Below, in pieces: positions 1-7,174 of a stretch of 46,400 nucleotides of DNA; position 1 is the first letter of the stretch; every line of letters starts with the position of its first letter. The stretch comes from Mycolicibacterium sp. 018/SC-01/001 (GTDB taxonomy: Bacteria; Actinomycetota; Actinomycetes; Mycobacteriales; Mycobacteriaceae), in the NCBI RefSeq assembly GCF_007096635.1, contig NZ_VKAA01000032.1, positions 1-46,400 on the forward strand, given 5' to 3'. The notes below the pieces were generated by a model that had not been told where the DNA came from, did not search any database, and was given only the letters and a program-made list of their open reading frames with translations. A program made the position numbers and the translations under genes.

Positions 1-76
1 GCAGATCGGGTTGGGCGGCCGCGGGGGCGACAGGGGCCAGGACGAAGGCCGCGGCGACCACCGCGGCGACACGCAT
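1..76 (-). CDS. Secreted protein, 5' end only (truncated by window edge)
   Basis: Only the first 25 or so codons lie in the window. Read on the minus strand from the ATG at 76, they give a basic start (Met-Arg-Val), a run of Ala/Val/Phe/Leu and an AAA-Q site, which is a classical Sec signal peptide with a probable cleavage after the triple alanine. The rest of the gene lies to the left, so the product cannot be named. It is divergent from the gene starting at 156, with about 80 bases between them. Confidence 0.6.
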   Translation of the reverse strand, partial: MRVAAVVAAAFVLAPVAPAAAQPDL

Positions 77-155
77 GCAGTGAACAGAGACCATCTAACA
101 ATCGTGTCACGAATGTGTCAGCTTCGCCGATCTGCGCGAGGGGTAGCAACTGAGA

Positions 156-764
156 ATGCCCATTACCACGCCATCTGATCTGGCCACCGGAGCGCGCGCC
201 GTGCGCGACACGGCCGGCGCTGCCGTCGGCCGCGTGCGCGATCTTTTTCGCTCCGGGGGTGACTTCTTCGTCGCCACTTTGACCATCGACGAGGACGCCG
301 AGACCCCGGCTGTCGAGGTGCTTCGGCCTGGCGCAACACACGCTGCCGTCGTGCAGGTCGGTCCCGACGATCCCGCGTCGGTGGCGCGGAAACTGTGCAT
401 CCGGCTTCCCGACGTCTACGGCGCTGGGAAGAGTCAGGACTTCCTGCTCGCCTCCTCCGGTGACGGTGCACCGATGCACCATGCGGTGCTCCCAGCCGAC
501 CCGGTCGCGCCCTTGTACTCATCGCTGTGGCTGTACCTGGCCGGAATGTCACCGGTGGCGTTCGGTGCGCGCCCCGAAACGACGGGTCCCGACGCGCGCT
601 TCGCCGTCGGGAGCGAGATCGACTTCATGATCAGCGGGCCCATCGGACGGTTTCGCCGCATCGGCACGCTGACGCTGACGGCGCCGCACGACGAAACCGT
701 TCGCTTCAGCGGGAGCAACAGCGGCGGAGGCATCCGGCCGCTGCCACCTGTGGCCATGTACTGA
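156..764 (+). CDS. Hypothetical protein, possibly catalase-fold-like
   Basis: A 202-residue soluble protein with no signal peptide or membrane segment. The order of segments (an early strand region, then RKLCIRLPDVYG, then a short Trp/Leu helix region and a C-terminal PLPPVAMY) vaguely recalls the catalase-like domain, and similar mycobacterial proteins have been called phosphodiesterases, but no catalytic residue can be assigned. The start at 156 follows a purine-rich stretch (GAGGGG about 15 bases upstream). Codon use and GC match neighbours. I do not recognise it securely, so the function is unknown. Confidence 0.6.
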   Translation: MPITTPSDLATGARAVRDTAGAAVGRVRDLFRSGGDFFVATLTIDEDAETPAVEVLRPGATHAAVVQVGPDDPASVARKLCIRLPDVYGAGKSQDFLLASSGDGAPMHHAVLPADPVAPLYSSLWLYLAGMSPVAFGARPETTGPDARFAVGSEIDFMISGPIGRFRRIGTLTLTAPHDETVRFSGSNSGGGIRPLPPVAMY

Positions 765-771
765 CGCGACC

Positions 772-1005
772 TCAGGTGCCGCGACCGGTCTTCTGCTGGA
801 GTTCGTCTATCATCTCCGAGGCCTGGGCCTTGGTGGCGTCCTCGGGCACGTCGACGTCGGCTTCCTGCGCGAGCGTGTGTAGATAGCTGCGTTGCGCACC
901 GGTCATCGGCTCGTCACCGGTCACCCACTGCGACGGATCCTTCTCGGGGTTCTCGTGGGGCGCTTGTTCGGTCATGTGTTCGGTCATACGCGTCGGGTTG
1001 CCCAT
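772..1005 (-). CDS. DUF3072 family small protein
   Basis: A 77-residue acidic, Gln/Glu-rich protein. The segment PMTGAQRSYLHTLAQEADVD followed by a second helical stretch ending in EMIDELQQKTG is the hallmark of DUF3072, a small uncharacterised family common in actinobacteria. Three in-frame ATG codons (1005, 987, 975) compete and none has a clear ribosome site; the conserved part begins well after all three. It is convergent with the gene ending at 764 (7 bases apart) and divergent from the PPOX gene, across a hairpin-rich spacer. Confidence 0.75.
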   Translation of the reverse strand: MGNPTRMTEHMTEQAPHENPEKDPSQWVTGDEPMTGAQRSYLHTLAQEADVDVPEDATKAQASEMIDELQQKTGRGT

Positions 1006-1037
1006 CGCACAGACGTTCGAAACCCCCGAAAGTGAGG

Positions 1038-1119
1038 CGGCCTCGCGGGCTGGTGCTGAACCCGCGAGGCCGAGGGACTACGGCCGCCCCGTAGCTACCC
1101 CGCGGTGGTCGTACCACCG
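1038..1119. promoter_or_regulatory. Cluster of three hairpins between divergent genes
   Basis: Three perfect inverted repeats lie in a row: 1038-1049 with 1061-1072 (12 bp stem, 11-base loop), 1078-1083 with 1089-1094 (6 bp, 5-base loop) and 1103-1109 with 1113-1119 (7 bp, 3-base loop). They sit between the start of the DUF3072 gene and the PPOX gene, so they are not in the usual terminator position for either. They could form a structured 5' leader, an operator or a transcription barrier. No U-tract follows any of them. Confidence 0.5.
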
Positions 1120-1170
1120 TGGGCCGTGATCAAACGACCCGAGGAAAACGGAGCCGACCGACCTGGAAGT

Positions 1171-1677
1171 ATGCGAGTCGTGGGCACAAACGAACGCGCC
1201 AAGATCGTCATGTCGGACGACGAGATCACCGAGTTCATCGATCGCAGCCGCACGGCGACGATGGCGACCGTCCTGTCGAGCGGACGGCCCCACCTGGTGG
1301 CGATGTGGTACGCCGTGATCGACGGTGAGATCTGGTTCGAGACCAAAGCCAAGTCGCAGAAGGCGGTCAACATCCGCCGGGATCCGACCGTCACCGTGAT
1401 GATCGAGGACGGGCTGACCTACGACACGCTGCGTGGTGTCTCGATCGACGGCACCGCGGAGATTCACGACGATCCCGAGACCAATCTGCGGGTGGGTATC
1501 AGTGTGTGGGAGCGCTACACCGGGCCCTACACCGATGAGATGCGCCCGTTCGTGGAGCAGATGATGAACAACCGGATCTCCGTGCGCGTGGTGCCGTCGC
1601 GAATGCGCAGCTGGGACCATCGCAAGCTCGGCATGGACCCGATGCCGGTCTCCGGGAGCACCGCGCAGTACCTCTGA
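1171..1677 (+). CDS. PPOX / F420-dependent family (split-barrel FMN-fold) protein
   Basis: From this ATG the product is 168 residues. It has the pyridoxamine-5'-phosphate-oxidase-like split barrel: SRTATMATVLSSGRPHLVAMW, then a strand giving IWFETKAKSQKAVNIRRDP, then VSIDGTAEI. This pattern is typical of mycobacterial PPOX proteins that use FMN or coenzyme F420 to reduce small substrates. The reading frame is open back to 1105, but the extra residues do not look like the family. A GTG at 1180 with GGAAG about 10 bases upstream is an alternative start. The substrate is unknown. It stands alone in its strand context. Confidence 0.8.
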   Translation: MRVVGTNERAKIVMSDDEITEFIDRSRTATMATVLSSGRPHLVAMWYAVIDGEIWFETKAKSQKAVNIRRDPTVTVMIEDGLTYDTLRGVSIDGTAEIHDDPETNLRVGISVWERYTGPYTDEMRPFVEQMMNNRISVRVVPSRMRSWDHRKLGMDPMPVSGSTAQYL

Positions 1678-1680
1678 GGC

Positions 1681-2013
1681 TCAGCGGCGCGACAGCACCC
1701 GCTTCACGTCGGTGGTGATCGGGTCCACGATGTCGTTGAACTCGGGGTTCTTCTCGATGAAGCCGGCGACCATCGAGCACACCGGCACGATCCGCAGCCC
1801 CGACGCGCGGGTGGATTCCAACGCCTCACGCACGAGGATCGTGGCCAAGCCGCGCCCCGAGAACTCCTCGTCGACGACGGTGTGGGGAAAGATGCGTTGC
1901 CCGTCGTGGTCGACGAATTCGGTGAAGCCGGCGATGCGGCCGTCGACGGAGATCGTGAACCGGTCGTGTTCGGCCGCCACCTCGGTGGGGGCGCCGGTCT
2001 TGTCCGTGGTCAC
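1681..2013 (-). CDS. GNAT-like N-acetyltransferase (second tandem copy)
   Basis: A 110-residue minimal acetyltransferase of the small YidJ-like (Acetyltransf_CG) type. It has strand FTISVDGRIAGFTEFVD, the conserved FPHTVVDEEFSGRG, and the acetyl-CoA pyrophosphate loop GRGLATILVREAL, ending with the EKNPEF motif typical of this subgroup. The start is the GTG at 2013, chosen because AGGAG lies 7 bases upstream and because it overlaps the stop of the preceding gene as GTGA, giving translational coupling. The frame is open further upstream but that part reads as a shadow of the first copy. The substrate is unknown. Confidence 0.85.
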   Translation of the reverse strand: MTTDKTGAPTEVAAEHDRFTISVDGRIAGFTEFVDHDGQRIFPHTVVDEEFSGRGLATILVREALESTRASGLRIVPVCSMVAGFIEKNPEFNDIVDPITTDVKRVLSRR

Positions 2014-2312
2014 GAGCGGTCTCCTGTCAGATCGGCGAATTCGGGGTTCTTCTCGATGAATTCGGCCACCATCCAGCACTGCGGTACGACGCGCAATCCC
2101 TCGGCCCGCGTGGCGGTCAACGCCTCGCGGACCAGGATCGTCGCCAATCCACGGCCCTGGTAGCGCGGGTCCACCTCGGTGTGCGGAAAGACGCGAGCGC
2201 CGTCCCGGTCGTAGAAGTCCGCGAGGCCCACCTGCCGGCCATCGACGGAAATCGTGAAGCGATCCGATTCGGCGACGACCTCGGTGGGTGCGCCGGTTCT
2301 GTCCTCGGTCAT
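2010..2312 (-). CDS. GNAT-like N-acetyltransferase (first tandem copy)
   Basis: A 100-residue paralogue of the gene immediately downstream. The two share the TGAPTEV start, DRFTISVDGR, FPHTEVD, GRGLATILVREAL and FIEKNPEF, so they are a tandem duplication. It is the first gene of a two-gene unit, and its TGA overlaps the GTG start of the second copy by four bases. Proteins of this class are only the acetyl-CoA-binding core and probably acetylate a small molecule or protein, but the substrate cannot be read from the sequence. Confidence 0.85.
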   Translation of the reverse strand: MTEDRTGAPTEVVAESDRFTISVDGRQVGLADFYDRDGARVFPHTEVDPRYQGRGLATILVREALTATRAEGLRVVPQCWMVAEFIEKNPEFADLTGDRS

Positions 2313-2319
2313 GACCCCT

Positions 2320-3294
2320 CTATACCCCAGGTCGCGGCCGCGGCTTCAGGGCGGCGTGCGGTAGCGGCGGTGCCGGCAGCCGCGTGAGCTCACCGCGGTA
2401 ACCGGCCACCGCGCCGAACCGATCGCCGTGTGCCTGCCACTGCTCCCGGTAAGCGACGATCTCGTCGTGGTTGCGGCCGACGAAGTTCCACCACATCAGC
2501 AGTTCCTCGTCGAACGGCGCACCGCCCAGCAGCAGGACCCGGGCCGGGCCGTCGCCGCGCGCCGTCAGGTGCAGCGTGTCGTGCCCGGTGCCCTGGAATC
2601 CGAGATCGGCGACCGTGAGCTCGGCCCCGCACGCATCAATGTTGCCGTGGTCGACGAGGACGCCGTGCTCGAAGCCGGCGTCGACGCCGAGTGCCACGCT
2701 GGTCCCTGGCTCCAGATCGAGTTGGGCACCGAGCAATGGGGTGAACGTGTGCACCGGTGACGACTCGCCCTCGAACTCACCGAGAAACACGCGGGTGGTG
2801 AGTCCGCCGCGGCTGCGGGGACGTGGCACGTGATGGGCGAAATCCCGGCCGGTGTCCCGGTCGGAGTCGGGCAGAGCGACCCACAGCTGAACTCCGTGCA
2901 GAATCGGGCTGCTGGACAGCGAGACCTCGGAGTGGCAGATGCCCGCCCCGGCCGTCATCAGATTCAGCTCACCGGGGCGCACCATCGCGTGCACGCCGGC
3001 GCTGTCCCTGTGCTCGATCAGCCCCTCGAACAACCAGCTCACGGTTTGCAACCCAGTGTGCGGATGCGGCGGCACGTCCATACCTGCGCCGCCCCGCAGA
3101 TCATGCGGGCCGTAGTGGTCGGCGAAACACCACGCCCCGATCAGTGATCGTTCGCGCTGCGGAAGCGTCCGCCGGACACGGATCGCGCGCGGCCCGCCCA
3201 GCGGAACCTCCCGAGGATGCAGCACACCATCAAAGGCTCCGAATGCCGAAGGGCCGCAATCCACTTCGGTGGGCGCCGCGTCGGTGTTGCTCAT
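2320..3294 (-). CDS. Pirin family protein
   Basis: A 324-residue bicupin. The N-terminal cupin carries the pirin metal ligands: H77 and H79 in PPHPHTG, then H121 and E123 in GICHSE. Pirins bind one iron and have been described as quercetinase-like dioxygenases or redox-sensing regulators. The C-terminal half includes the conserved LLLGGAPFDEELLMWWNFVGR, typical of bacterial pirins. The ATG at 3294 overlaps the TGA of the preceding EVE-domain gene by one base (TGATG), so the two are coupled. The frame stays open to 3492 but that is antisense noise over the upstream gene. Confidence 0.92.
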   Translation of the reverse strand: MSNTDAAPTEVDCGPSAFGAFDGVLHPREVPLGGPRAIRVRRTLPQRERSLIGAWCFADHYGPHDLRGGAGMDVPPHPHTGLQTVSWLFEGLIEHRDSAGVHAMVRPGELNLMTAGAGICHSEVSLSSSPILHGVQLWVALPDSDRDTGRDFAHHVPRPRSRGGLTTRVFLGEFEGESSPVHTFTPLLGAQLDLEPGTSVALGVDAGFEHGVLVDHGNIDACGAELTVADLGFQGTGHDTLHLTARGDGPARVLLLGGAPFDEELLMWWNFVGRNHDEIVAYREQWQAHGDRFGAVAGYRGELTRLPAPPLPHAALKPRPRPGV

Positions 3295-3734
3295 CAGTCC
3301 ACCGTAGCCCGCACCTGCCCGTGCCGGACCATCGCCGAACGGATGACCTCCAGGTCGTGGTCGTCGATGCGGAACACCCCGAACCGGAACTTGAAACCCC
3401 ACCGGGACTTGTCCTCGATGAAGTTCAGCTCGTCGATCAGCGGCCGGATGGGAACGTCGATGCACTCGAGGAAGTCGACATTGCGCCGCCACGGGGTGAA
3501 CCCCTCCGCCATCTCGACCTGGTACGGCGCGTCGTCGGCGATCTGGCCGATGGCCGTGAAGGCCTGCAGCGGCGGACCGTCAGGAAAGACCGTCCTGGGG
3601 GAGTAGAACACCAGCCAGTCCCCCCGGGCCATCTTGCGCAGCATGTGCGGTTTGCCGTGGTTGGCCTGCGTGAAGCGCCCGCGCACGCCGCGTTCCACAT
3701 GATCACGGCTGACCGTGTTGATCCAGTTCGTCAT
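3294..3734 (-). CDS. EVE domain-containing protein
   Basis: A 146-residue single-domain protein beginning TNWINTVSRDHVERG, with a mid-region GDWLVFYSPRT and DGPPLQAFTAIGQI, and the aromatic WRRNVDF segment. This matches the EVE domain (PUA-like fold, binds modified bases or RNA) in its predicted EVE-only form. The ATG at 3734 is chosen because homologous sequence starts there; the 13 residues upstream in frame look unrelated. It is the first gene of a coupled pair with the pirin gene. Confidence 0.85.
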   Translation of the reverse strand: MTNWINTVSRDHVERGVRGRFTQANHGKPHMLRKMARGDWLVFYSPRTVFPDGPPLQAFTAIGQIADDAPYQVEMAEGFTPWRRNVDFLECIDVPIRPLIDELNFIEDKSRWGFKFRFGVFRIDDHDLEVIRSAMVRHGQVRATVD

Positions 3735-3815
3735 ATCGCCAACGTAAGGACACCCACCGACGCCGGCCGCCATTTGTGCACAGGCCCTGTGGATAACTCG
3801 CTACAGTCGGACGCC

Positions 3816-4085
3816 ATGGGCGAGCACGTGCTGACGGCCGATGATCTGCGCAGCGTCACCTTCGACAAACCATCCTGGGGCAAGCGCGGCTACGACCAGA
3901 AGGCGGTGCACGATCTCGTGGCGCTGGCCGCGCGCCGCCTCGACGGTCGCGGGCATCTGTCGGCCGACGATGTCCGAGCAGTCAGGTTCAACAAGCCGAA
4001 ACTCGGCAAGCGAGGTTACGACGAGTCCCAGGTCGACACGCTGCTCGAGGAGATCGCTTCGGCCATCGCCCGTCTCGATGGGTGA
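3816..4085 (+). CDS. Small DivIVA-domain repeat protein
   Basis: An 89-residue protein made of two copies of about 40 residues. Each has the pattern LTADDLRSVTFDKPSWGKRGYDQKAV / LSADDVRAVRFNKPKLGKRGYDESQV followed by a short amphipathic helix. This is the DivIVA-type N-terminal motif (VxFxKPxxGKRGYD), which in longer homologues recognises the negatively curved membrane at cell poles. Here the long coiled coil is missing. The ATG at 3816 is the only sensible start. Its end overlaps the start of the carboxylase gene by 8 bases. Confidence 0.8.
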   Translation: MGEHVLTADDLRSVTFDKPSWGKRGYDQKAVHDLVALAARRLDGRGHLSADDVRAVRFNKPKLGKRGYDESQVDTLLEEIASAIARLDG

Positions 4086-5622
4086 CTCGAGCCTGCAGCG
4101 TCCCGATCTCGGCGAGCTGCTGCGCCGGCGGGCGCTCACCGAAGACGCGGCGCGCCCTGACGCCGTCGCGCGACGGCACGACCGCGGCGGCCGAACCGCG
4201 CGGGAGAACCTCGCCGATCTCGTCGATCCCGGATCGTTCGTCGAGTACGGGCGATTCGCCGTCGCCCCGCAACGGATGCGCCGCGAGCTCGACGATCTGA
4301 TCGCCAACACTCCGGCGGACGGCTTCATCGGCGGCACCGCGCGCATCGACGGCAGCCCGTGCGCCGTCCTCTCCTATGACTACACCGTGCTTGCGGGAAC
4401 CCAAGGCGCGCTGGGACATCGGAAGAAGGATCGGCTGTTCGAGCTGATCGAGCGGATGCGGTTGCCCACCGTGCTGTTCGCTGAGGGCGGCGGAGGAAGG
4501 CCGGGTGACACCGACTACCCGGTCGTCTCCGCGTTGGACACGCGCGCGTTCGCACTGTGGGCGCGGCTGTCGGGTGTCGTCCCGCGCATCGCTGTGGTCA
4601 AGGGTCGCTGCTTCGCCGGCAACGCGGTCCTCGCCGGGACGGCGGATCTGATCGTGGCCACGCGCGATGCGTCGCTGGGAATGGGCGGGCCCGCGATGAT
4701 CGCGGGCGGCGGTCTCGGCGATGTGGCGCCCGATGACGTCGGCCCGATCAGCGTCCAGGAACCCAACGGCAACGTCGATGTCGTCGTCGACGACGAAGCG
4801 GCCGCGGTCGAGGTGACCAAACAGTTGCTCACCTATTTTCAGTCCGGCGCCCGTGAGTGGACGGCGTCTGACCAGACGGACCTGCGCACCGCGGTTCCCG
4901 AACGGGAACGTCGTGCGTACGACGTCGGCCCGATCATCCATACGCTCGCCGACACCGGTTCGGTGACGTTCCTGCGCCCGAAGTTCGCGCGGGAGATGGT
5001 CACCGCGCTCGCGCGCATCGAGGGTCGCGCAGTCGGGATCGTGGCCAACGACACGCGGTTCATGGCCGGCGCCATCACCGCCGCCGCCTCCGACAAGGCC
5101 GCCCGATTCCTGCAGCTGTGCAACGGTTTCGGCATCCCCGTCGTCTCGCTCATCGACTGCCCGGGGTACATGGTCGGCCCGGCCGCCGAAGCGCAATCGC
5201 TGGTGCGCCGCGCATCGCGCATGCTCGTCGCCGGCGCCGCGCTGCAGGTGCCCCTCGTCGCGGTGGTGTTGCGCCGGGGGTACGGCCTGGGCGCGCAGGC
5301 GATGGCGGGCGGCAGTCTGCACGAACCCGTGCTGACGGTCGCGTGGCCGGGCGCGCACCTGGGCCCGATGGGTCTGGAGGGCGCCGTCCGTCTCGGGCTG
5401 CGCAAGGAATTGGAGGCGATCGCCGACGAGGGGGAGCGCGAGCAGCGGGTGCGGGAGGCGAGGGCTGCCGCGCAGCAGAACGCGAAGGCCATCAACGCGG
5501 CCATGCTGTTCGAGATCGACGACGTGATCGATCCGGCCGAGACGCGGACCGTGATCGCCGCGACGCTCACCGCGGCCGATGTGCCGCACCGAAGCGGTCA
5601 GAGGTTCATCGACACGTGGTGA
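4078..5622 (+). CDS. Acyl-CoA carboxylase carboxyltransferase (AccD-like) subunit
   Basis: A 514-residue protein with both halves of the carboxyltransferase fold (PF01039). The N-terminal half has ARENLADLVDPGSFVEYG and VVKGRCFAGNAVLAGTADL; the C-terminal half has the oxyanion-type SLIDCPGYMVGP, then RRGYGLGAQAMAGG and HLGPMGLEGAV. Such subunits transfer CO2 from carboxybiotin to an acyl-CoA. No biotin-carrier subunit lies nearby, and it is divergent enough from classical AccD that a decarboxylase or other acyl-CoA role is possible. The ATG at 4078 overlaps the DivIVA-repeat gene by 8 bases in a different frame, suggesting coupled translation. Confidence 0.87.
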   Translation: MGDSSLQRPDLGELLRRRALTEDAARPDAVARRHDRGGRTARENLADLVDPGSFVEYGRFAVAPQRMRRELDDLIANTPADGFIGGTARIDGSPCAVLSYDYTVLAGTQGALGHRKKDRLFELIERMRLPTVLFAEGGGGRPGDTDYPVVSALDTRAFALWARLSGVVPRIAVVKGRCFAGNAVLAGTADLIVATRDASLGMGGPAMIAGGGLGDVAPDDVGPISVQEPNGNVDVVVDDEAAAVEVTKQLLTYFQSGAREWTASDQTDLRTAVPERERRAYDVGPIIHTLADTGSVTFLRPKFAREMVTALARIEGRAVGIVANDTRFMAGAITAAASDKAARFLQLCNGFGIPVVSLIDCPGYMVGPAAEAQSLVRRASRMLVAGAALQVPLVAVVLRRGYGLGAQAMAGGSLHEPVLTVAWPGAHLGPMGLEGAVRLGLRKELEAIADEGEREQRVREARAAAQQNAKAINAAMLFEIDDVIDPAETRTVIAATLTAADVPHRSGQRFIDTW

Positions 5623-5765
5623 ACATCGGACTGTGAGAGGGGCGGTGCCGTCATGGCGCCTCTCGGCGAGTGGTCGCTCGAAGCGACGAAAGTGGTTGGA
5701 GCCCGGGGGCATGTCCGGCACCGCCGCATTCGTCAACGGGCGGGACGCTCGGGCTATTCCCGTGA

Positions 5766-5805
5766 CCGTCCGCCGCCGACCCCTCGCCGGCATGGCGGCG
5801 GACGG
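5766..5805. terminator. Bidirectional hairpin terminator
   Basis: Perfect 12-bp inverted repeat, arms 5766-5777 and 5794-5805, with a 16-base loop. It lies between the convergent accD-like and whiB6 genes and only 6 bases beyond the whiB6 stop. There is no clear U-tract, as is common for mycobacterial terminators. The remainder of the 189-base spacer shows nothing else. Confidence 0.6.
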
Positions 5806-5811
5806 CCGCGG

Positions 5812-6105
5812 TCAGGCGATGTCGGCGTAGTACACCCGGCGTTCGCCGACGGGGTGGCCGTTCAGTTCGGCCAGTGACTTGAGCTGACGGAGGGCGAAGG
5901 TCCGGCCTCGGCCGGCCTCGGGGATGTAGATCCCCGCCCAGAGTCCCTCGGCCCGAGGGGATTCGCAGGCCTCTTTGGCGCACAGCCACCGCCGCGGGCA
6001 GGACCGGCAGATGGCCTTCGCCTCGTCGTCACCGGTGGTGGTCCACCGGTCGGGATCGCGGGTGCATTCACCGATCGGGGTGTCGTCCCAAGGGGTTGCG
6101 GTCAT
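5812..6105 (-). CDS. whiB6: WhiB-family iron-sulfur regulator, WhiB6
   Basis: A 97-residue WhiB protein. Four cysteines suited to a [4Fe-4S] cluster are visible at C14, C33, C36 and C42, followed by the G[VI]WGG-like turn (GLWAG, 54-58) and a basic C-terminal DNA-binding tail. In M. tuberculosis whiB6 lies just upstream of the ESX-1 genes and adjusts their expression in response to redox and secretion state; the same place here supports the name. The ATG at 6105 has AAGGAG 8 bases upstream. The frame is open to 6201 but that part is the leader. It is somewhat shorter than the M. tuberculosis protein. Confidence 0.85.
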   Translation of the reverse strand: MTATPWDDTPIGECTRDPDRWTTTGDDEAKAICRSCPRRWLCAKEACESPRAEGLWAGIYIPEAGRGRTFALRQLKSLAELNGHPVGERRVYYADIA

Positions 6106-6411
6106 CGGGTAGCTCCTTGTGCCTGGCGGCGCTTCGGCCGCGATGGAAGGAAAGCTAATCGACAAACCGTAGCATCGCAACAGTTTGGTCTGCGGAACCA
6201 TCGCGGGTCGGCGTCACGCCATCCGTCTCTGGCAATGAACACGCACGTCAAACGCCAGAATGGGGCTCACGCTACGTCACAAAAATTCTGTCGCGATGAT
6301 GCGGTTCCGCGGCGCTGAAGGGTGTAGTTTCGACGGAGAAACCGTTGCGGTGCGCGCTCGAGCCGTAGCGCCCAGCGTCCACCACCCGACGACATCGAGG
6401 AACGCCGGTAC
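6106..6411. other. Divergent intergenic region between whiB6 and the HTH regulator gene
   Basis: About 306 bases with no convincing gene. It contains the candidate whiB6 promoter and a comparatively AT-rich segment around 6240-6300, as expected for a two-way control region. No clear promoter for the plus-strand regulator could be picked out. An ATG-initiated minus-strand frame crosses part of it but has shadow-like composition. Confidence 0.5.
6152..6180 (-). promoter_or_regulatory. Candidate sigma-A-type promoter of whiB6
   Basis: On the minus strand, TTGCGA (6180-6175) is followed after exactly 17 bases by TAGCTT (6157-6152). This is a reasonable -35/-10 pair, leaving a leader of about 40 bases before the whiB6 ATG. 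It is inferred from sequence only. Confidence 0.4.
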
Positions 6412-7140
6412 ATGACCCACGCGGAGTCGGTCGATACGCAGGCCGACACTCCCGACCCCGGCATGGTCCGGGCCGGTGCGGCGGCGGCAGCGCGCCGGCG
6501 TGAGCTCGACATCAGCCAGCGCAGGCTGGCAGCCGAAGGCATCATCAACGCCGGGGCGCTGATCGCCTTCGAGAAGGGTCGCAGCTGGCCCCGTGCACGC
6601 ACCCGGGCGAAGCTCGAAGAAGTTCTGCAATGGCCGCCGGGAACGATCGAGCGGCTGCGCAGTGGCGCATCGGAGCGTCGGCGGGAACCCGTCCCCACCA
6701 CCAGCGGCGACGAGTCCTCCCTGATCGCCCAGGCCGTCCTCACTGCCGTGGGCACGCTGGCCGGCACTGTGTCGACGCTCCCGTCCGACGACGATCCGGC
6801 GTTTCTCAGCCGCATCTCCGCCACGCTGAACGATCTACGGCAGCTCGAAGCGGTCGCGGCGAGGGCGGCCCGCATCGGCCGTGTCACCCCGCCACTGATC
6901 AAGGCGCTGGGCACGGTGCGCAGTCTCTACGACGATCTGATGGTGCGTGCGGCCCGCGCGCCCGGCGCCGGGCTCGGCCCGCGCCTGTACACCGCGCGTC
7001 GCGCCGCCAATCTCACCGTCGCCGAGACCGCGCAGGCCGCCGGTGTCGGGGAGCAGGTGGTGGCTCGAGCGGAGGCCGGTGAGTCGGTGTCGCCAGCGGA
7101 GACCACTGCGCTCGAAACGCTGATCTCGCAGCTCGTCTGA
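6412..7140 (+). CDS. Helix-turn-helix (XRE-like) transcriptional regulator, two HTH regions
   Basis: A 242-residue soluble protein. Residues about 18-65 form an XRE-like HTH (ARRRELDISQRRLAAEG...NAGALIAFEKGRSWPR). A central helical region (about 100-175) may mediate oligomerisation. Residues about 185-238 form a second HTH (LGPRLYTARRAANLTVAETAQAAGV...VARAEAGE). It is divergent from whiB6 across a shared control region and sits at the edge of the ESX-1 locus, so a role in controlling that locus is plausible but inferred. It is longer than and not simply EspR, which has one HTH and 132 residues. No ligand domain is seen. Confidence 0.75.
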   Translation: MTHAESVDTQADTPDPGMVRAGAAAAARRRELDISQRRLAAEGIINAGALIAFEKGRSWPRARTRAKLEEVLQWPPGTIERLRSGASERRREPVPTTSGDESSLIAQAVLTAVGTLAGTVSTLPSDDDPAFLSRISATLNDLRQLEAVAARAARIGRVTPPLIKALGTVRSLYDDLMVRAARAPGAGLGPRLYTARRAANLTVAETAQAAGVGEQVVARAEAGESVSPAETTALETLISQLV

Positions 7141-7174
7141 GCCATCGGGTTTCGTCTGTGCCTGGCTGGGCACG

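Noticed and set aside
2823..3815. Upstream extension of the DivIVA-repeat protein to about 420 residues
   Set aside because: The extra part runs antisense to the pirin and EVE genes and lacks any domain; the short form starts right at the conserved motif.
3988..5793. A 601-codon minus-strand open frame opposite the carboxyltransferase gene
   Set aside because: The plus-strand gene has clear family motifs; the antisense product has shadow composition.
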